Shown here piece after piece: positions 5,931 through 8,054 of a stretch of DNA of 8,054 bases. Each line of letters opens with the position of its first letter. Position 1 is the first letter of the stretch. The position numbers and the translations under genes were made by a program. The DNA lies in assembly GCA_902782805.1 (NCBI GenBank), contig CACZON010000063.1, forward strand, positions 1 through 8,054, written 5' to 3'. This DNA comes from Oscillospiraceae bacterium. GTDB lineage: Bacteria; Bacillota; Clostridia; Oscillospirales; Acutalibacteraceae. Under the pieces are notes generated by a model. It was not told where the DNA came from. It saw nothing but the letters and a program-made list of their open reading frames with translations, and did not search any database.

Positions 5931-6794
5931 GTGAACGAACGGGAACTGACTCAGCTTCGTCTGACGGCGGAGCGATGCCGCAGAAACGTTCTGCGGATGG
6001 TCGAGGCAAGCCACCACGGCCACCTCGGCGGCGCGTTTTCCGCAATGGAGATCGTGACGGCGCTCTATTTCTACAAGATGAACGTCCGCCCCGGCGAGCC
6101 GAAATGGGAAGGGCGCGACCGCTTCCTGCTTTCCGCGGGGCACAAGAGCATGGTGCAGTACGCCGTGCTCGCCGAAAAAGGCTATTTCGACAAATCCGTT
6201 CTCGATACCTACGGCGGATTCAAAACGAAGATCCCCGGCCATCCGGATATGTACAAGCTCCCGGGGATTGAGGCGAATACCGGCGCGCTCGGCCACGGGC
6301 TCTCGATCGCGGCGGGCATGGCGCTCGGCCTGCGCTCGCAGAAAAACGACGCGAAGGTCTACGCGCTGATGGGCGACGGAGAGCTTGCGGAGGGCTCCAA
6401 CTGGGAAGCCGCCGCGGCCGCCGCGCACTATCGCCTTGACAATCTGACCGCGTTCGTCGATTTCAACGGACTGCAGATCAGCGGACGCGTTCAGGACGTG
6501 ATGAACTATACCCCGATCGCGGAGCATTTTGCGGCGTTCGGCTGGGCGGTGCGCGACATCGACGGCAACGATATGAAGCAAGTGGTCGAAACGCTCGACG
6601 CGCTCCCGTTCGAAAAGGGAAAACCGAGCCTGGTCGTTGCGCATACCGTCAAGGCGAAGGGACTTTCCTTCGGCGAAAACATCGCTTCTTTCCATTACTG
6701 GGAACCGGACGACGCGGCGCTCAAAAAAGGGATCGACGAGGTGGAAGCGCGGATCGAAGCGCTCGAAAAGGAACTTGAGGAGGTGCAGGCATGA
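5931..6794 (+). CDS. Transketolase, N-terminal (ThDP-binding) subunit
   Basis: This is the first half of a split transketolase, which transfers a two-carbon ketol unit between sugar phosphates using thiamine diphosphate. In 287 residues it carries the pyrophosphate/Mg domain: SHHGHLGG (28-34), SAGHKSM (69-74), the TGALGHGLSIAAGMA block (117-131), and the ThDP motif beginning GDGELAEGSNWEA (148-160) and ending in VDFN (176-179). The usual N(N) at the end of that motif here reads DFNG. A predicted charged helix ends the protein. The start is GTG at 5931, only 3 nt after the isomerase stop, with AAGGAGGG (5913-5920) as its ribosome binding site. The end overlaps the partner subunit as ATGA, which indicates translational coupling. 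Separate N and C chains are common in Clostridia, so this is not a frameshifted gene. The sugar acceptor is unknown. Confidence 0.94.
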   Translation: MNERELTQLRLTAERCRRNVLRMVEASHHGHLGGAFSAMEIVTALYFYKMNVRPGEPKWEGRDRFLLSAGHKSMVQYAVLAEKGYFDKSVLDTYGGFKTKIPGHPDMYKLPGIEANTGALGHGLSIAAGMALGLRSQKNDAKVYALMGDGELAEGSNWEAAAAAAHYRLDNLTAFVDFNGLQISGRVQDVMNYTPIAEHFAAFGWAVRDIDGNDMKQVVETLDALPFEKGKPSLVVAHTVKAKGLSFGENIASFHYWEPDDAALKKGIDEVEARIEALEKELEEVQA

Positions 6795-7744
6795 TCGGCG
6801 AATTGAAGGATCCGAGAAAAACGTTCGGAAAAGCGGTTTCCGATCTCGCAGAGCAGGATGAGCGGATCGTTGTCCTTTCGGCCGACAGCGGCTTTTCCTC
6901 CGGCTTTAAGGAGTTCGCGGCGGCGCATCCCGACCGCTATTTTGAATTCGGCATTATGGAGCAGGGCGTAACCGGAATCGCCGCCGGAATGGCAACGACC
7001 GGGAAGATCCCCGTCTTCTGCGCGATCGCTCCGTTCGTCACCTGCCGGAACTACGAAATGTTCCGCAACGACCTCGGCTATATGCGCCAGAACGCAAAGC
7101 TTGTCGGCCGCAACTGCGGATTCACCTATTCCGACCTCGGCGCAACGCACCATTCACTCGAGGATTTCGCGGTTATGCGGATGATCCCGGGCGTCGTCGT
7201 GCTCGCGCCGCAGTCGCCGGACGAGATCCGCGCGGCCAGCCGCGCGATGCTCGAGCACGAAGGACCGGTCTATATGCGTATCGGCAATCCGAAGATCCCG
7301 GAGCTTTACGATGGTGAGCGGGAATTCACGATCGGCAAAGGTCAGCTTCTGCGCGACGGGAGCGATCTTGCGATCATTTCGACCGGAAGCACGACCGTCT
7401 ACGCGCTCGAAGCAGCTCAGAAGCTCGCCGAAAAAGGCGTTTCCGCAATGATCATCGGCATGCCGACGGTCAGCCCGATCGACGAAGAGATGGTCCTGAT
7501 GGCCGCGAAGAAGGTCGGGAAGATCATGACCGTTGAGGAGCATTACTGCCGCGGCGGCCTCGGAACGCTCGTTGCCGAGGTCTGCGCCGAAAAGGCGCCG
7601 GTGCCGGTCAAAATGCACGGCGTGCCGCAGGAATACGCGACCTCCGGGCCTTATGAGGAGCTGCTCCGGTATTATAAGCTCGACGCCGAAGGGATCACCG
7701 AGGTGGCGCTGGAATTTATTTCGCAAGGTTCTTTTGTGCTGTGA
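6791..7744 (+). CDS. Transketolase, C-terminal subunit
   Basis: This 317-residue chain supplies the pyrimidine-binding and C-terminal domains of the transketolase. The catalytic Glu57 of ThDP activation is in FEFGIMEQG (51-59), followed by GIAAGMA (62-68). The active-site GATHHSLED (117-125), APQSPDE (139-145) and the transketolase C-domain (about 185-310, with ISTGS, EEHYCRGGLG and GVPQEYATSG) are all present. Together the two chains total 604 residues, close to a single-chain transketolase. The ATG at 6791 lies in the ATGA overlap with the N-subunit gene, behind an ideal AGGAGGT (6778-6784). The last residues, QGSFVL, come from DNA that is repeated 99 nt downstream, so the native C-terminus may have been replaced by a repeat. 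This is the last gene of the operon. Confidence 0.94.
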   Translation: MIGELKDPRKTFGKAVSDLAEQDERIVVLSADSGFSSGFKEFAAAHPDRYFEFGIMEQGVTGIAAGMATTGKIPVFCAIAPFVTCRNYEMFRNDLGYMRQNAKLVGRNCGFTYSDLGATHHSLEDFAVMRMIPGVVVLAPQSPDEIRAASRAMLEHEGPVYMRIGNPKIPELYDGEREFTIGKGQLLRDGSDLAIISTGSTTVYALEAAQKLAEKGVSAMIIGMPTVSPIDEEMVLMAAKKVGKIMTVEEHYCRGGLGTLVAEVCAEKAPVPVKMHGVPQEYATSGPYEELLRYYKLDAEGITEVALEFISQGSFVL

Positions 7745-7745
7745 G
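7722..7745 (+). repeat. Direct repeat copy 1, overlapping the transketolase stop codon
   Basis: This 24-nt segment begins CGCAAGG and ends GTGCTGTGAG. It matches the segment at 7821-7844 in 20 of 24 positions. It encodes the last QGSFVL residues of the transketolase C-subunit and includes its TGA stop. Confidence 0.75.
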
Positions 7746-7820
7746 CAGACCTTAATGCCCGGCAAGGGGCTGCTGATGTTGGAGCAACCTTTCTGCCCTT
7801 GGGTCTTGCGGACGGCGGTA

Positions 7821-7844
7821 CGCAAGGCTCTCCGGTGCTGTGAG
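7821..7844 (+). repeat. Direct repeat copy 2
   Basis: This is the second copy of the 24-nt segment found at the end of the transketolase gene, differing at four positions. The distance between copies is 99 nt, so this copy is in the same reading frame. Past the transketolase stop that frame stays open until the TGA inside this copy and would end QGSPVL. Confidence 0.75.
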
Positions 7845-7851
7845 TAAGTAG

Positions 7852-7884
7852 TGCGCCGCACGGCAAAAAATGCCGTGCGGCGCA
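7852..7884. terminator. Strong hairpin downstream of transketolase, possible terminator
   Basis: TGCGCCGCACGGCA (7852-7865) and its exact complement (7871-7884) form a perfect 14-bp stem with an A5 loop. The following bases are pyrimidine-rich (TCTGCTTCTATC) but hold no real T tract, so termination would be weaker than at the other sites. It could also protect the 3' end of the transketolase mRNA. Confidence 0.6.
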
Positions 7885-7898
7885 TCTGCTTCTATCTG

Positions 7899-7960
7899 CG
7901 CAGGACCCTGCGAGGAAAAAAACGGATTGCCACGGCTTCTTACGAAGCCTCGCAATGACA
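7899..7960 (-). repeat. Dispersed palindromic repeat, copy A (inverted)
   Basis: Read on the minus strand, the core (7960 to 7922) opens TGTCATTGCGAGG and closes CGTGGCAATCCGT, with an inner GGCTTC-GTAA-GAAGCC hairpin. A weaker match continues through a T-rich stretch to CGCAGG, where a 14-nt palindrome with CGCAGG/CCTGCG arms lies at 7899-7912. The core resembles a short repeat class that recurs between genes in many bacterial genomes. Confidence 0.75.
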
Positions 7961-8001
7961 AAAAAGAAGGAAGCTTTCCGAAAAGCAGAAAGCTTCCTTT
8001 T
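7961..8001. terminator. Hairpin with flanking A and T tracts between the repeat copies
   Basis: AAGGAAGCTTTC (7967-7978) pairs perfectly with GAAAGCTTCCTT (7988-7999) around a 9-nt loop. AAAAAG precedes it and TT follows directly, so it could act as a terminator on both strands, although the T tract after the stem is short. It sits at the centre of the inverted repeat pair. Confidence 0.6.
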
Positions 8002-8002
8002 C

Positions 8003-8054
8003 TGTCATTCCGAGGAGCGCAGCGACGTGGGAATCCGTACTTTTGTTACGCAGG
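8003..8054 (+). repeat. Dispersed palindromic repeat, copy B (runs off the window)
   Basis: The core (8003-8038) opens TGTCATTCCGAGG and closes CGTGGGAATCCGT, with a different 10-nt centre from copy A. After the core, both copies carry a T-rich stretch ending in CGCAGG, which here is the last six bases of the window. The element is therefore probably cut by the window edge. Confidence 0.75.

Larger units (their letters stand above)
7745..8054. other. Gene-free 3' region rich in repeats and hairpins
   Basis: No convincing gene is seen in these 310 bases: short open frames lack ribosome binding sites and family features. The stretch contains the second direct repeat (7821-7844), a 6-bp hairpin with CTTGCG/CGCAAG arms (7805-7826), a perfect 14-bp hairpin (7852-7884), an inverted pair of dispersed repeats (7899-7960 and 8003 to the window end), and a 12-bp hairpin between them (7967-7999). 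This density of structure is unlike the rest of the window. Confidence 0.8.

Noticed and set aside
5931..7744. Transketolase split by a frameshift (pseudogene)
   Set aside because: The second chain has its own ATG and an ideal AGGAGGT, the overlap is a normal ATGA, both halves hold all key motifs, and two-chain transketolases are a common natural form.
7742..7843. TGA read-through or selenocysteine at the transketolase stop, giving a 32-residue extension
   Set aside because: The open frame beyond the stop is short and could be open by chance or by repeat duplication. There is no SECIS-like evidence, and the protein is already full length at the TGA.
7745..8054. CRISPR array or tRNA in the 3' repeat region
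   Set aside because: There are only two copies of each repeat, with one pair in inverted orientation and no regular spacers, and no tRNA cloverleaf or anticodon arm could be found.

Overview
The window looks like a chromosomal segment of a GC-rich member of the Firmicutes, most likely class Clostridia and perhaps an uncultured gut lineage. The reasons are strong AGGAGG-type ribosome binding sites before nearly every gene, near-consensus sigma-A promoters with 17-nt spacers, tightly packed ATGA-overlapping operons, a PadR/DUF1700/DUF4097 cassette typical of that phylum, and a LacI-type operator. Placement below class is inference. No rRNA, tRNA, CRISPR array, transposase or phage gene is visible.

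Layout. (1) 2-1720, plus strand: the tail of an unidentified gene, a dihydrodipicolinate-synthase-family aldolase resembling 4-hydroxy-2-oxoglutarate or keto-deoxy-sugar-acid aldolases, and a small UlaG-like metallo-beta-lactamase-fold hydrolase, closed by a strong terminator. Together they look like the end of a sugar-acid catabolic operon. (2) 1923-3853, plus strand: a self-contained cassette with its own promoter and candidate operator, encoding a PadR regulator, a DUF1700 membrane protein and a membrane-anchored DUF4097 beta-solenoid, with all genes overlapping. A bidirectional terminator separates it from the convergent kinase. (3) 5228-3912, minus strand: an FGGY sugar kinase transcribed from a near-consensus promoter with a 12-bp LacI-type palindrome just downstream of its -10 box. 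(4) 5381-7744, plus strand and divergent from the kinase: an RpiB-like sugar-phosphate isomerase followed by the N- and C-terminal halves of a split transketolase. (5) 7745-8054: about 310 bases without a gene, filled with direct repeats, hairpins and an inverted pair of dispersed repeats.

The kinase, isomerase and transketolase together read as a short route that phosphorylates a ketose, isomerises the phosphate, and feeds it by two-carbon transfer into the pentose phosphate pool. The isomerase lacks the histidines that RpiB uses on ribose 5-phosphate. Its motifs recall the erythrulose-4-phosphate isomerases (EryI/DerI), so a four-carbon or branched substrate is the best guess. The aldolase and lactonase at the left may belong to a related sugar-acid route, but the PadR cassette in between has its own promoter and terminator and is probably unrelated.

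The least-explained parts are the 3' repeat region, where a motif at the end of the transketolase gene recurs in frame 99 nt later and an inverted repeat pair shows a compensatory base change, and the regulatory DNA between the divergent kinase and isomerase promoters, which holds two different palindromes.
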